In this document: positions 43,875 through 53,294 of the stretch, piece by piece
Layout of the letters: each line of letters opens with the position of its first letter
Numbering within the stretch: the first letter of the stretch is position 1
Source of the DNA: Streptomyces sp. CC0208
Lineage (GTDB): Bacteria; Actinomycetota; Actinomycetes; Streptomycetales; Streptomycetaceae
Reading direction: 5' to 3'
NCBI RefSeq assembly: GCF_003443735.1
Contig: NZ_CP031969.1
Location: forward strand, 3,038,001-3,102,000
Length of the DNA: 64,000 nt
The notes under the pieces: model-generated
Database searches by the model: none
What the model was told of the DNA's origin: nothing
The model's input: only the letters and a program-made list of their open reading frames with translations
Position numbers and translations under genes: made by a program

Positions 43875-44487
43875 GCGCGAGACCCCGAGCCGCGAGCGCA
43901 CCCCTTCCGGTACCCGCGAGCGCACCCCGTCCGGTGCCACGGCGGCCGGCCGTCCCCGCACCCGACTCGACCAGCCGCGCTCGCCGCGGCGCAGGCTGCT
44001 CCCCGAATGGGACCCGGAGGCCTTCGGACGGCTCTCCGAACGGATCGCCCGCTTCCTGGGCACCGGGCGGTTCATCGTCTGGATGACGGTCGTCATCATC
44101 GCGTGGGTCCTGTGGAACATCTTCGCGCCGGGCCCTCTGCGCTTCGACAACTACCCGTTCATCTTCCTCACGCTGATGCTGTCCCTCCAGGCCTCCTACG
44201 CCGCCCCGCTGATCCTGCTCGCGCAGAACCGGCAGGACGACCGGGACCGGGTCAACCTCGAACAGGACCGCAAGCAGAACGAGCGGTCCATCGCGGACAC
44301 CGAGTACCTGACCCGTGAGATCGCCTCGCTCAGGATCGGCCTCGGAGAGGTGGCCACCCGTGACTGGATCCGCTCGGAGCTCCAGGACCTGATGAAGGAA
44401 CTGGAGGCACGGCAGCACGACGGGCATGTCACATTCCCGACAGAACGGTCGGATCGGCCGTCGGGACGTGACGTAGAAGACCGTTGA
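43864..44487 (+). CDS. DUF1003 membrane protein
   Basis: 207 residues. N-terminal 40 are basic with a short duplicated RERTPSG unit; then the DUF1003 core: two membrane segments (GRFIVWMTVVIIAWVLWNI; YPFIFLTLMLSLQASYAAPLI) and the hallmark QNRQDDRDRVNLEQDRKQNE cut as a helix of RDR/NER. Function unknown; co-occurs with MgtE/CorA proteins in actinobacteria, which suggests a part in Mg2+ transport. Start overlaps the MgtE-like gene, so coupled. Confidence 0.9.
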   Translation: MTPERETPSRERTPSGTRERTPSGATAAGRPRTRLDQPRSPRRRLLPEWDPEAFGRLSERIARFLGTGRFIVWMTVVIIAWVLWNIFAPGPLRFDNYPFIFLTLMLSLQASYAAPLILLAQNRQDDRDRVNLEQDRKQNERSIADTEYLTREIASLRIGLGEVATRDWIRSELQDLMKELEARQHDGHVTFPTERSDRPSGRDVEDR

Positions 44488-44530
44488 GAGCCGTACAGGG
44501 GTTCCTGTACGGCGCCGTACCATCGTCTGT

Positions 44531-45664
44531 ATGGCTAGCGAAGACGCGGTGCGCGAGGCACTGGCGACGGTGAACGACCCCGAGATCAACCGCCCCATCA
44601 CCGAACTCGGGATGGTCAAGTCGGTCGACATCGGCGCGGACGGGGCGGTCGCGGTCACCGTGTACCTGACGGTCTCCGGCTGCCCGATGCGCGAGACGAT
44701 CACGCAGCGCGTGACGGACGCGGTCGCGGCCGTCGAGGGCGTCACGCGCGTCGACGTCACGCTCGACGTGATGAGCGACGAGCAGCGCAAGGAGCTGGCC
44801 ACGGCTCTGCGGGGCGGCCAGACCGAGCGCGAGGTCCCCTTCGCGAAGCCGGGGTCCTTGACCCGCGTGTACGCGGTCGCCTCCGGCAAGGGCGGCGTCG
44901 GCAAGTCCTCGGTGACGGTGAACCTGGCGGCCGCGATGGCGGCGGACGGCTTGAAGGTCGGTGTCGTGGATGCCGACATCTACGGCCACTCGGTACCGCG
45001 CATGCTGGGCGCCGACGGTCGTCCGACCCAGGTCGAGAACATGATCATGCCGCCGTCCGCGCACGGCGTGAAGGTCATCTCGATCGGCATGTTCACGCCG
45101 GGCAACGCCCCCGTCGTCTGGCGCGGCCCGATGCTCCACAGGGCCCTCCAGCAGTTCCTGGCGGACGTGTACTGGGGCGACCTGGACGTGCTGCTCCTGG
45201 ACCTTCCCCCCGGCACGGGCGACATCGCGATCTCGGTGGCCCAGCTGGTCCCGAACGCGGAGATCCTGGTGGTGACGACCCCGCAGCAGGCCGCGGCGGA
45301 GGTCGCGGAACGGGCCGGCTCGATCGCCGTCCAGACCCACCAGAAGATCGTCGGCGTGGTCGAGAACATGTCCGGCCTGCCGTGCCCGCACTGCGGCGAG
45401 ATGGTCGACGTCTTCGGCACGGGCGGCGGCCAGACGGTCGCGGACGGCCTCACCCGCACGACGGGAGCGACGGTCCCGGTCCTCGGCTCCATCCCGATCG
45501 ACGTCCGCCTCCGCGAGGGCGGCGACGAGGGCAAGCCGGTGGTGCTGACCGACCCGGACTCTCCTGCCGGGGCGGCTCTGCGGGGGATCGCGGGGAAGCT
45601 GGGGGGACGGCAGCGGGGGCTTTCGGGGTTGTCCTTGGGGATCACTCCCAGGAACAAGTTCTGA
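44531..45664 (+). CDS. mrp: Mrp/NBP35 (ApbC) Fe-S cluster carrier ATPase
   Basis: 377 residues: an N-terminal MIP18/DUF59 domain (NDPEINRPITELGMV; SGCPMRETI) and a P-loop ATPase with the deviant Walker A GKGGVGKS (119-126), switch DADIYGHSVPRML and the cluster-binding cysteines CPHC (285 and 288). Holds and transfers 4Fe-4S clusters. ATG at 44531 with 43 bp to the DUF1003 stop. Same position as mrp near the MgtE-like gene in mycobacteria. Confidence 0.95.
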   Translation: MASEDAVREALATVNDPEINRPITELGMVKSVDIGADGAVAVTVYLTVSGCPMRETITQRVTDAVAAVEGVTRVDVTLDVMSDEQRKELATALRGGQTEREVPFAKPGSLTRVYAVASGKGGVGKSSVTVNLAAAMAADGLKVGVVDADIYGHSVPRMLGADGRPTQVENMIMPPSAHGVKVISIGMFTPGNAPVVWRGPMLHRALQQFLADVYWGDLDVLLLDLPPGTGDIAISVAQLVPNAEILVVTTPQQAAAEVAERAGSIAVQTHQKIVGVVENMSGLPCPHCGEMVDVFGTGGGQTVADGLTRTTGATVPVLGSIPIDVRLREGGDEGKPVVLTDPDSPAGAALRGIAGKLGGRQRGLSGLSLGITPRNKF

Positions 45665-45712
45665 GTCACATGCGCTGAAGCGGGGTCCCACGGGCCAGGT
45701 AAGGTCCGTGGA

Positions 45713-47644
45713 ATGCCGAGAGTCAAAGTCAGCGTCGTCGTTCCCGTCTACAACACCGGGAAGTACGTCGACGAGTGCGCGCCGTCGCTGCTGGGGCAGA
45801 GTCTGCCCGCCGACGAGTACGAGGTCATCTACGTCGACGACGGCTCGACGGACGACACGCTGACCCGGCTGGAGAAGATCGCCGACGCGCACCCGAACGT
45901 CCAGGTGCACACCCGGCCGAACTCCGGCTGGCCGGGCGCACCGCGCAATCTCGGCATGCGGCACGCGCAGGGCGAGTACATCCAGTTCGTCGACCACGAC
46001 GACACCCTCGGGCCCGAGGCCCTGGAGCGGCTGTACGAGCACGCGCAGCGGAACGACGCCGATGTGGTGCTCGGCAAGATGTCCAGCACGATGGTGCGGC
46101 CGCGGCGGCTGTTCCGGCACACGGTGGGCGCCTGCACGATCGAGAACGACGAGCTCATGCAGAGCATGTCGCCGCACAAGATGTTCCGGCGCGCCTTCAT
46201 CGAGGAGCACGGTCTGCGCTTCCCCGAGGGCCCCTGGATCCTGGAGGACCTGGCCTTCGTCAGCGCCGCCTATCTGAAGGCCGAGCGGATCGCGGTGCTC
46301 GCCGACTACCCCTGCTACTACTGGATGAAGCGGGACGACGGCGGCAACAACACCCAGCACCGGTTCAACGCGCGCCACGGGTTCTGGTCCAACTGCCGGA
46401 CCATCGTCCGCCAGATCAAGGACGGCACGACCCCGTCCGACGACGTCGACGCGCTGCAGAACCGCCTCCTGCACCGCCTCTACCACGTAGAGATCCTCTC
46501 CCGCACCCGCGAACCCGAGATCCTCCGCGAGGACCCCGCCGAGCAGCGCGAGCGCTTCGAGGCGGCCCGAAAGCTTGCCGTCGAGGAGTTCCCGGCCGCC
46601 GTACGCGAAGGCCTCCCCACCGTGTCCCGCCTCCGCGCCGAACTCCTCGAACGCGGTGACTTCGACGGGGCCGTCGCCCTCGCCGAGCGCGTCCGTGAGG
46701 TCAAGGCACGCAGCGCGGTCGGCGGGCTTCGGTGGGAGGACGGCCGGCTGGTCGCCGACGTCACGCTGGACCTGGTACGCGGGGACGGCGAGCCGCTGGT
46801 GCTGATCGAGCGGGACGGGAAGCGGTGGCTGGACCCGGAGCTGCTCGCCGGGGTGCCGGGGACCGAGGACGGCTGGGAGGTCCGCGATCCGTTCCGGCTG
46901 GCGTACGCCGAACTGGTCGTCAAGGACCGCGACCGGGAGGACTGGTGGTACCCGGAGGGTGATCTGGAGGTGCGGCTGGAGCCCTGCGGCGAGGGGCGCT
47001 CGCGGCTCGTCGCGTCCGGGCGGCTGAGCCTGGACCCCGAACGGCTCGCGGGCGGGCGGCCGTTGGAGCGCGGTGTGCACGACGTGTGGGCGTACGTCCA
47101 ACTGCTGGGCGTGGACCGGATGGTCCGCCTCACCGGCGACGGCACTCCGGGCGCCCCGGCCGCGGGCCCGGCGCTGACCGGCGGGCGGCTCGCGCTGCCG
47201 TACTGGACGGGCAGCGGGCAACTCGCCCTCGACGTGGACCAGCGCCAGCGACGGCTCGGCTCCGACACGGCCGCTGCCGCCGCGGCGAACTCCGGACGCG
47301 GGGAGCGGTCGCTTCCGCTGCCTTACGTGGCGGCGGCGACGGACAGCGGCCCGGCTCGCCTCAAGGTCACCGTGTCCGCCCTGACGGTGGACGCCGAGCT
47401 GGTCCCCGGTGGGGGTGGGAAGACGGCCGCGCTGCGGCTGCCCGCCCGGCTCAAGCTCCCGGCCGGACGGCACCCGGTCAGCCTTCCGAAGACCGACGCC
47501 CCGCTCGCCTACGCCGTCGTCCGTGACGGCGCCCTGCTGCGCCTTGAGGGCCCGGCCCACGAGACCGGCACCGGGCGCCGGCTGCTCGACGCGGTCGCCG
47601 ACAACCGCCAGGTCCGGCGGGTACGGCGACGACTCGGCCGATAG
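45713..47644 (+). CDS. GT2 glycosyltransferase with C-terminal Ig-like part (TarS-like)
   Basis: 643 residues. A GT2 GT-A domain fills the first 230 residues: SVVVPVYNTGKYVDECAPSL, VDDGSTDDT, the DxD-type VDHDDT, and a probable base in LEDLAFVSAAYL. After a helical linker, the last 300 residues are beta-rich modules without catalytic motifs, like the trimerisation/Ig-like modules of TarS/TarP and CDP-glycerol transferases. It probably decorates a teichoic-acid-like or teichuronic cell-wall polymer. Alone between Mrp and a terminator. Confidence 0.88.
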   Translation: MPRVKVSVVVPVYNTGKYVDECAPSLLGQSLPADEYEVIYVDDGSTDDTLTRLEKIADAHPNVQVHTRPNSGWPGAPRNLGMRHAQGEYIQFVDHDDTLGPEALERLYEHAQRNDADVVLGKMSSTMVRPRRLFRHTVGACTIENDELMQSMSPHKMFRRAFIEEHGLRFPEGPWILEDLAFVSAAYLKAERIAVLADYPCYYWMKRDDGGNNTQHRFNARHGFWSNCRTIVRQIKDGTTPSDDVDALQNRLLHRLYHVEILSRTREPEILREDPAEQRERFEAARKLAVEEFPAAVREGLPTVSRLRAELLERGDFDGAVALAERVREVKARSAVGGLRWEDGRLVADVTLDLVRGDGEPLVLIERDGKRWLDPELLAGVPGTEDGWEVRDPFRLAYAELVVKDRDREDWWYPEGDLEVRLEPCGEGRSRLVASGRLSLDPERLAGGRPLERGVHDVWAYVQLLGVDRMVRLTGDGTPGAPAAGPALTGGRLALPYWTGSGQLALDVDQRQRRLGSDTAAAAAANSGRGERSLPLPYVAAATDSGPARLKVTVSALTVDAELVPGGGGKTAALRLPARLKLPAGRHPVSLPKTDAPLAYAVVRDGALLRLEGPAHETGTGRRLLDAVADNRQVRRVRRRLGR

Positions 47645-47663
47645 ACAGCCCGGCAGGACGGTC

Positions 47664-47695
47664 GTGGGGCACCGCACGGACCCTCGGTGCCCCAC
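47664..47695. terminator. Bidirectional hairpin terminator
   Basis: 11-bp perfect stem GTGGGGCACCG/CGGTGCCCCAC with a 10-nt loop between convergent genes. Confidence 0.8.
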
Positions 47696-47701
47696 CGCGC
47701 G

Positions 47702-48367
47702 CTACGCGTACGCCGAGATGTCCTTGATCATCGCGAATCCGAGCCCGTACGCGCTCATGCCTCTCCCGTACGCCCCCACGTGCACCCCCTCCTGGGTGGA
47801 GCCCGCGAGCACCCAGCCGAACTCCGACTCCCGGTAGTGGAACGGCGTGGGCACGCCGTCCACCGGGAGGGACAGGGTGGACCAGTCGGGTCCTTCGAGG
47901 TCGTCCGCCAGGACCCAGGCCGTCTCGGTCTGCTGGTCCAGCCAGTCGTCGCGCAGGGAGTGGTCCATCTGTCCGGGCCAGGTGAACGACAGCAGCCCCA
48001 CCCCGGCCAGCCAGGCGGCGGAGGAGACCGACGTGGCCTCCAGCAGCCCCGTGCCGTCCGCGCTCCTGCGGGACGGGTTCGCGGCGACGGTCACCACGAC
48101 CGCGAACTTCTCCTTCGGCTCCCCCGTGGAGCCCGCCTCGTTCTTCACCGAGGGCTCGTCACCGTGGCCGATCGACCCGTGCTCGACGGCCCCGTCGGCC
48201 GACGTGCCGACTTGCATCAGCCAGCGCGGCCCCGTGAAGGCCTCGTCGAGGCCGTACCAGGGGAAGGGCGCCTGAAGGTAGCCGTCGACCGTGCGCCGGG
48301 CGAAGGGAACCTGCTGGCCACCCTCCGCGGCCGGCGCCTGCGCGACTGCCCCACTCGTCGTCTCCAT
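47702..48367 (-). CDS. Conserved protein, unknown function
   Basis: 221 residues, no signal peptide or membrane segment. Aromatic-rich with repeated beta-like stretches (LQAPFPWYGLDEAF; WLAGVGLLSFTWPGQMDHSL; FHYRESEFGWVLAGSTQEGVHVGAYGRG cut by glycine). I do not recognise the family. Start ATG 48367 after an upstream GGAGG; the frame extends 76 codons but those are not well coded. Promoter region is 294 bp, shared with the tatB terminator side, with a CACGTACGACGT direct repeat (about 48582-48605). Confidence 0.65.
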   Translation of the reverse strand: METTSGAVAQAPAAEGGQQVPFARRTVDGYLQAPFPWYGLDEAFTGPRWLMQVGTSADGAVEHGSIGHGDEPSVKNEAGSTGEPKEKFAVVVTVAANPSRRSADGTGLLEATSVSSAAWLAGVGLLSFTWPGQMDHSLRDDWLDQQTETAWVLADDLEGPDWSTLSLPVDGVPTPFHYRESEFGWVLAGSTQEGVHVGAYGRGMSAYGLGFAMIKDISAYA

Positions 48368-48605
48368 GTGCCGGACGCCTCCTACTAGCTCTCGTCGGAC
48401 CGGACCGGCCCGCCCCCCTTCGGGCGGCGTCGCTGGTTCGCGTACGGCCCGCACAACAACTCGGCAGCATAGCCACACCGCTCCGAGCTGCGGGGAAACC
48501 GCCCGGCGCGCGGGGCGCACGGAGGGTGGCTTCAGGCCGTACGGGGGCCGTGCGCGGTGAGAGCGCGGTATGAAACGCGTCACGTACGACGTCACGTACG
48601 ACGGG

Positions 48606-48646
48606 AAAAGGCGCCCGCGAGCTCAACTGCTCGGCAGGCGCCTTCC
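48606..48646 (-). terminator. Hairpin terminator after tatB
   Basis: Stem AAGGCGCC/GGCGCCTT (48608-48615 with 48637-48644) with an inner GAG/CTC pairing and flanking T/A bases, about 16 bp beyond the tatB stop. Confidence 0.6.
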
Positions 48647-48661
48647 GGTGGGGCGTACGGC

Positions 48662-49090
48662 TCAGGTGGCGTCCGCGTCGAAGGGCGGGCGGTCGTCCTT
48701 GCCGAGCTCCTCGGGCTTCTTGGTCATGTCGATCCGGCCACCGGAGGAGGACGAGGAAGGCGAGGTGTCCGTGCTGTGCACCGCGTCGGTGACCTCGGCC
48801 ATCTCCTTCTTCAGGTCGAAGCCGTTGCGGATCTCCTTGAGCCCCAGCTCGTCGTTGTCCAGCTGCTTGCGGATGAACGTCTTGGGGTTGAGGTCCTCGA
48901 ACTCGAAGTCCTTGAACTCCGGGCCCAGCTCCGAACGGATGTCCTGCTTGGCGCTCTCCGAGAACTCGCGGATCTTGCGCACGGTCCGCATGACGTCCTG
49001 GATGACCTTCGGGAGCTTGTCCGGACCGAAGACGAGCACGGCGAGGACAACGAGCGTGATCAGCTCGAGCGGTCCTATGTCATTGAACAC
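48662..49090 (-). CDS. tatB: Sec-independent translocase subunit TatB
   Basis: 142 residues: one N-terminal membrane helix (GPLELITLVVLAVLVFGPDKLP with the FGP hinge), then an amphipathic helix (KVIQDVMRTVRKIREFSES) and a charged, Ser-rich tail. TatB receives twin-arginine substrates with TatC. GTG start at 49090 (GGAGC at 5 bp). It follows htrA on the same strand, the order tatB-htrA-rseA-sigE known from mycobacteria, which links protein export to envelope stress. Confidence 0.94.
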   Translation of the reverse strand: MFNDIGPLELITLVVLAVLVFGPDKLPKVIQDVMRTVRKIREFSESAKQDIRSELGPEFKDFEFEDLNPKTFIRKQLDNDELGLKEIRNGFDLKKEMAEVTDAVHSTDTSPSSSSSGGRIDMTKKPEELGKDDRPPFDADAT

Positions 49091-49297
49091 CTGAAGCTCC
49101 TTGCGATGTCCTCGGTCCTCGGCCCTCGGTGGTCTGTGCGGTCTTCCGTGGTCCGGGCCGGGTCCACGGTACCTGGGGATCCCGTACGACCGGTACTGCC
49201 CCGAGGGCTCCGAGTCCGTGCGGGTGGGCGGTTTTCCTGGTTGTTTGCCTTGTGGCGCGGGATTCGGGGGCGCCTCTACGAGGTTTCTGTCATCGCT

Positions 49298-51244
49298 TCA
49301 GCCGCCATCTGAGGATCCGAGGACCAGCGAAAGACTCCTTTCCCTGCCGTCGCGCTTCACGGTGAGCCGCAGGCGGTCGCCGGGGCGGTGGGCGCGGGTC
49401 CTCACGATGAGCTCGTCGCCGGAGTGGATACGGCGGCCGTCGACCTCGCTGATGACGTCGCCCGCCCGGAGTCCGGCCCGGTCGCCCGGACCGCCCTCGG
49501 TCACGGCGGGTCCGCCGTCGCTGCCCTTCGTCCCTATGCGGGCGCCGTCGCCCGTGTAGTCCATGTCGAGGGTGACTCCGATGACGGGATGGGTCGCCCT
49601 GCCGGTGTTGATCAGTTCTTCCGCGACCCGCTTGGCCTGGTTGACGGGAATGGCGAAGCCGAGACCTATCGAACCGGCCTGTCCGGTCCCGGAGCCAGTG
49701 CCGTCGTCGGCGGAACGGATGGCGGAGTTGATGCCGATGACACGGGCCCGGGAGTCGAGGAGGGGGCCGCCGGAGTTGCCGGGGTTGATGGGCGCGTCGG
49801 TCTGCAGGGCGTCGACATACGACACGTCGCTCCCCTCCCCGCTCTCGCCTCCGGCGGTGATGGGCCGTTCCTTCGCGCTGATGATCCCGGAGGTGACGGT
49901 GCCCTCCAGGTCGAAGGGGGCGCCGATGGCGACGACGGGGTCGCCGACCTGGACGCTGTCGGAGTTGCCGAGGGGCATGGGCCGCAGCCCGCCGACACCG
50001 CGCACCTGGACGACGGCGAGGTCGTAGCCGCTGTCCCGCCCCACGACGGTGGCCACGGCGGTGTCCCCGCTCTGAAAGGTCACCGATATCTCGCCGTCGG
50101 CGCCGGCCGGCTCCACGACGTGGTTGTTGGTGAGGATGTGACCCCGCCCGTCCAGCACGAACCCGGTCCCGGTCCCGGACTCCTCCGCCCCGCTCACATG
50201 CAGGGTCACGACGCTGGGCAGCGACCTCGCGGCGATCCCGGCGACAGTGCCCGGCGCGCGCCCTGCGGGCTCCTCCTCGGCCTGCGGCAACTCCACGACG
50301 TCACCTCCCATGCCGTTGCGCTCCAGATACGCCCCTACGACCCCACCGATCCCGCCCGCCACGAGCGCGAGCAGGAGAGCACCGGTGAGAAGCGCCCGCC
50401 GGGCTCGGCGACGCCGGGCGCCAACGGTGTCCACCACGGCACCGGTCTGCTGGAGGGGGGCGGGGACGGGGGCCCAGGGGTCGTAGTTCTGCCAGGGGTT
50501 CGGGGTGGCCGGCGCCGGGGGTGAGACCGGGGGCCGGCCGGCTGGGGGTGCCGTGGCGGTCGCCGGGAAGGGGGTGGGCGCGTCCATGGATGAGGCCGAG
50601 TCCTGGGCGGAGTCGGACGGCTGCCCCTGCGGGGGTCGCGTGTCGGACGGCGAGGGTGCGGCTGGGGCGACGCTCGCGGCCGACGCAGGGGGGCGACCCG
50701 GCGGCGGTGGGGCGAGCGCGCCGAGGGGTGCCGGAGGGGCGGTGACGGGGTGGGACGGTTGGGCCGCCGGGGGGTGGGCGGGCCCGTCGAGGTGCGGTCC
50801 TGGGGCCGGGACCGGGGCGTCACCCGGCGGAACCGCTGCGTCGGGGTGCGGTGAGGGCGTGGGTGTGCCCTGCCCTTGCCGCGGTGCGGGCGTCGGGGGC
50901 GCCGACATCGCCGTGCCCTGACCCTCCGACCCAGTCGGTGTCGGTATCCCCGTTCCATGCGTGGCTGTGGTCGTCGCCGGGTGCTGGACCCGCGGGGCGG
51001 GGGCCCAGGGACCCGGCACGCCGTAGGGCGGGGTGCTGGAGGAGTCGTAGTCCTGCGGCGGCTCGGGGCGGTCCGGGGCGGGCAACTCGAAGTCGTCCGC
51101 GGCCGCCGGTCCGTCCGTCTTCGCACCGGACGCCCGGTCTTCCGGTGGCCCGAGCAAGAAGTCACCGTCGGCCCCCGTCGGGCCGGTCCTCGGCGCAGCC
51201 CCCTCGCCTGGCCCGGAAACCGCCCTCGGCTTGCCCTCGTCCAT
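49298..51244 (-). CDS. htrA: HtrA/DegP-like serine protease with PDZ domain
   Basis: 648 residues. The first 270 are proline/alanine-rich and cytosolic, followed by one membrane segment (ALLTGALLLALVAGGIGG near residue 285), a trypsin-like domain with the triad His (TNNHVV, about 376), Asp (GYDLAVV, about 407) and Ser (INPGNSGGP, about 490), and a C-terminal PDZ domain (GPGDRAGLRAGDVISEVDG). Degrades or refolds damaged envelope proteins and may regulate the neighbouring anti-sigma factor. ATG at 51244. Confidence 0.95.
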   Translation of the reverse strand: MDEGKPRAVSGPGEGAAPRTGPTGADGDFLLGPPEDRASGAKTDGPAAADDFELPAPDRPEPPQDYDSSSTPPYGVPGPWAPAPRVQHPATTTATHGTGIPTPTGSEGQGTAMSAPPTPAPRQGQGTPTPSPHPDAAVPPGDAPVPAPGPHLDGPAHPPAAQPSHPVTAPPAPLGALAPPPPGRPPASAASVAPAAPSPSDTRPPQGQPSDSAQDSASSMDAPTPFPATATAPPAGRPPVSPPAPATPNPWQNYDPWAPVPAPLQQTGAVVDTVGARRRRARRALLTGALLLALVAGGIGGVVGAYLERNGMGGDVVELPQAEEEPAGRAPGTVAGIAARSLPSVVTLHVSGAEESGTGTGFVLDGRGHILTNNHVVEPAGADGEISVTFQSGDTAVATVVGRDSGYDLAVVQVRGVGGLRPMPLGNSDSVQVGDPVVAIGAPFDLEGTVTSGIISAKERPITAGGESGEGSDVSYVDALQTDAPINPGNSGGPLLDSRARVIGINSAIRSADDGTGSGTGQAGSIGLGFAIPVNQAKRVAEELINTGRATHPVIGVTLDMDYTGDGARIGTKGSDGGPAVTEGGPGDRAGLRAGDVISEVDGRRIHSGDELIVRTRAHRPGDRLRLTVKRDGRERSLSLVLGSSDGG

Positions 51245-51335
51245 GCTCCCCCCACAGTTGACCGGCCGCGGTGCGCGGCACGTCGACCTGTCTGTGGATT
51301 CAACCAGGTTCGGGCGCCGCGGAGCAGGGCGCCGG

Positions 51336-52298
51336 TCAGCGGGCGGTGCTGGGGGGAGGGGGCGCCGACGGGGTGGGGGAGACGGGTGCGGCGAGGAAGC
51401 CGGCGGTGGTGAGGTCCGGCGGTGTGGACAGGGACGTCAGGGTGAGCGGCGGGGAGGCACTGAGCGGACGTATGAGAGGGGACATCGCGGCGGCTCCGGC
51501 GACGACGGGCGCCGTCAGGGAGTGCAGGGCCGCCTGCTGCACCTGGGCGGGGATGCCCGGCAGCAGCGGGGCGGACGCGGTGGTCGGGGCGACCGGTGTG
51601 TCACCCGTCGTCCGCTGTCCCTGGTCCTGCGCGAGGAGCGGACCCACGCCACGGCGGCGCTGGCTCTCCGCCACCGCGGCTCCCGTGCCCGCCGTGCGTG
51701 CCGGTGTCACATTGCTGCCGGCCCCGCGGGCGTCGGTGTCGCCCGGTACCCCGGTGGTGACGCCGCCCAGCGCGATCGCGGCCAGCGACACCGCCCCGGC
51801 GGCGACGACCGCGAACCGCATGCCGCGCGAGGCCGAGCGGTCGGTCTCGTGACGGCTGACGTCATGGATGCGGAAGCCCCGGCCCGCGGAGGGCGGGAGC
51901 AGCGCGGTGTGCGTGCGGGCGGGGACGTAGTCGAACGCGAAGCGCTCGCCACGTCTTACGCCGAAGGCTCCGGTGGTGCCGGGTCGTCCCGACAGTCCTC
52001 CGAATCCTCCTCCGTCGAACGGCGAGCCGTCGCCGTCGTCAGGATCACCTCCCGGCAGCCCTTGGAGGCGGGCCAGGAAGCTCTCGGAGGGCGGGGGCGG
52101 GGCAGCCTCCGCGAAGACGTTCTTCAGGCGGCGCTGGGCGTCCGCCTCCGCCTTGCACTTCGGGCAGGTGGCGAGATGCGCAAGGACACGCTCTCGCGTG
52201 GCGTGACCGAGCTCGCCGTCCACCAGGGCGGCGAGCCGGTCTCCCAGATGCTGTTCCGCGAGGCTTCCCTCGCCGGGTTTGGGCAGTGATCCACTCAC
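51336..52298 (-). CDS. rseA: Zinc-type anti-sigma factor (RseA of SigE)
   Basis: 320 residues. The N-terminal ZAS domain has the H-x3-C-x2-C pattern ([10 protein letters not shown]) with an upstream His in [11 protein letters not shown]; one membrane helix follows near residue 180-200 ([18 protein letters not shown]), and the remainder is a Pro/Thr/Ala-rich extracytoplasmic part. GTG start overlaps the sigE stop (GTGA), so the two are made together. It should hold SigE inactive until stress. Confidence 0.9.
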   Translation of the reverse strand: MSGSLPKPGEGSLAEQHLGDRLAALVDGELGHATRERVLAHLATCPKCKAEADAQRRLKNVFAEAAPPPPSESFLARLQGLPGGDPDDGDGSPFDGGGFGGLSGRPGTTGAFGVRRGERFAFDYVPARTHTALLPPSAGRGFRIHDVSRHETDRSASRGMRFAVVAAGAVSLAAIALGGVTTGVPGDTDARGAGSNVTPARTAGTGAAVAESQRRRGVGPLLAQDQGQRTTGDTPVAPTTASAPLLPGIPAQVQQAALHSLTAPVVAGAAAMSPLIRPLSASPPLTLTSLSTPPDLTTAGFLAAPVSPTPSAPPPPSTAR

Positions 52299-53065
52299 GC
52301 GGACGCGCCCCCTCCCCCCAGCGCGGGGACCCGGGCCATGAAGGAGCGGCGCTCGGCACGGGCCTCGGGTGAGCGGTGGGCAAGGGCCTTGCGCAGCTGG
52401 GACCGGCCGCGGTGGATCCGCGAACGGACGGTGCCGAGCTTGACGCCCAGGGTGGCGGCGATCTCCTCGTACGACAGTCCCTCGATGTCGCACAGGACGA
52501 CCGCGGCGCGGAACTCCGGCGCGAGGGTGTCGAGGGCCTGCTGGACGTCCGCGTCGAAGTGGGCGTCGTTGAAGAGCTGCTGGGGTGACGGCTCGCGGCT
52601 GGGCAGCCGCTCGGCCGCGTCCTCGCCGAGGGCGTCGAAGCGGATGCGCTGCTTGCGGCGGACCATGTCCAGGAAGAGGTTGGTGGTGATGCGGTGCAGC
52701 CAGCCCTCGAAGGTGCCCGGTGTGTACGTGGACAGCGAGCGGAAGACGCGGACGAAGACCTCCTGCGTGAGGTCCTCGGCGTCGTGCTGGTTACCGGTGA
52801 GGCGGTACGCCAGGCGGTAGACGCGGCCGCTGTGCGTGCTGACGATCTCCTCCCAGGTGGGCGGAGTCCACGCCTGCCCGTCCGCGTCGGTGGCAAAGGT
52901 CGCGGTCTGGGCGTAGTCGCCGGCGTGGCTGTGGTCAGCAGTGTCGTTCACGGATCTCGGCCTGCCCGCCGATCCGAGGAAGCGCCGCAGCACTCCCCCA
53001 CGATCACCAGGTGCGGCCGCACCTCCCCTGTCGGCTCTGGTTGTCTCCAGTGGAGCCCCTACCAT
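52295..53065 (-). CDS. sigE: ECF sigma factor SigE (mycobacterial SigE type)
   Basis: 256 residues from the ATG at 53065, close to mycobacterial SigE in length. Region 2: [25 protein letters not shown] (cut at DAEDL) and [19 protein letters not shown]; region 4: [28 protein letters not shown] then [16 protein letters not shown]. Controls envelope and heat/oxidative stress. An ECF-type promoter is 170 bp upstream of this ATG and a TTG at 53182 (39 codons more) is in frame and within the predicted transcript, so a longer form is possible, as described for mycobacterial SigE. Confidence 0.95.
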   Translation of the reverse strand: MVGAPLETTRADRGGAAAPGDRGGVLRRFLGSAGRPRSVNDTADHSHAGDYAQTATFATDADGQAWTPPTWEEIVSTHSGRVYRLAYRLTGNQHDAEDLTQEVFVRVFRSLSTYTPGTFEGWLHRITTNLFLDMVRRKQRIRFDALGEDAAERLPSREPSPQQLFNDAHFDADVQQALDTLAPEFRAAVVLCDIEGLSYEEIAATLGVKLGTVRSRIHRGRSQLRKALAHRSPEARAERRSFMARVPALGGGGASA

Positions 53066-53215
53066 AGCCACCTCGCCCGTTAGCTCCGGATAAGCGGTTT
53101 TACGAGAATTTGATCTGGGCTGATACCACTCGGTCCCCTGCGTCAGCAGTTGCTCGAGGGCCCGCTCGGCTTCGTGATCCAACTGTGTCCCCCCGGGTGC
53201 GTCTCCACCCCTCTA

Positions 53216-53242
53216 AACGCCCGGTCCCATCTGCGGGTTCCC
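53216..53242 (-). promoter_or_regulatory. ECF-type (autoregulatory) promoter of sigE
   Basis: Minus strand: GGGAACC (53242-53236), 16 bp, CGTT (53219-53216). This fits the GGAAC-N16/17-CGTT consensus of stress ECF sigma factors including SigE itself. Predicted start near 53209. Confidence 0.7.
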
Positions 53243-53294
53243 GACGCCAACGGATACAGTCACGCCCAGGCAACCACGGGGCAAGGAGAGGGTC

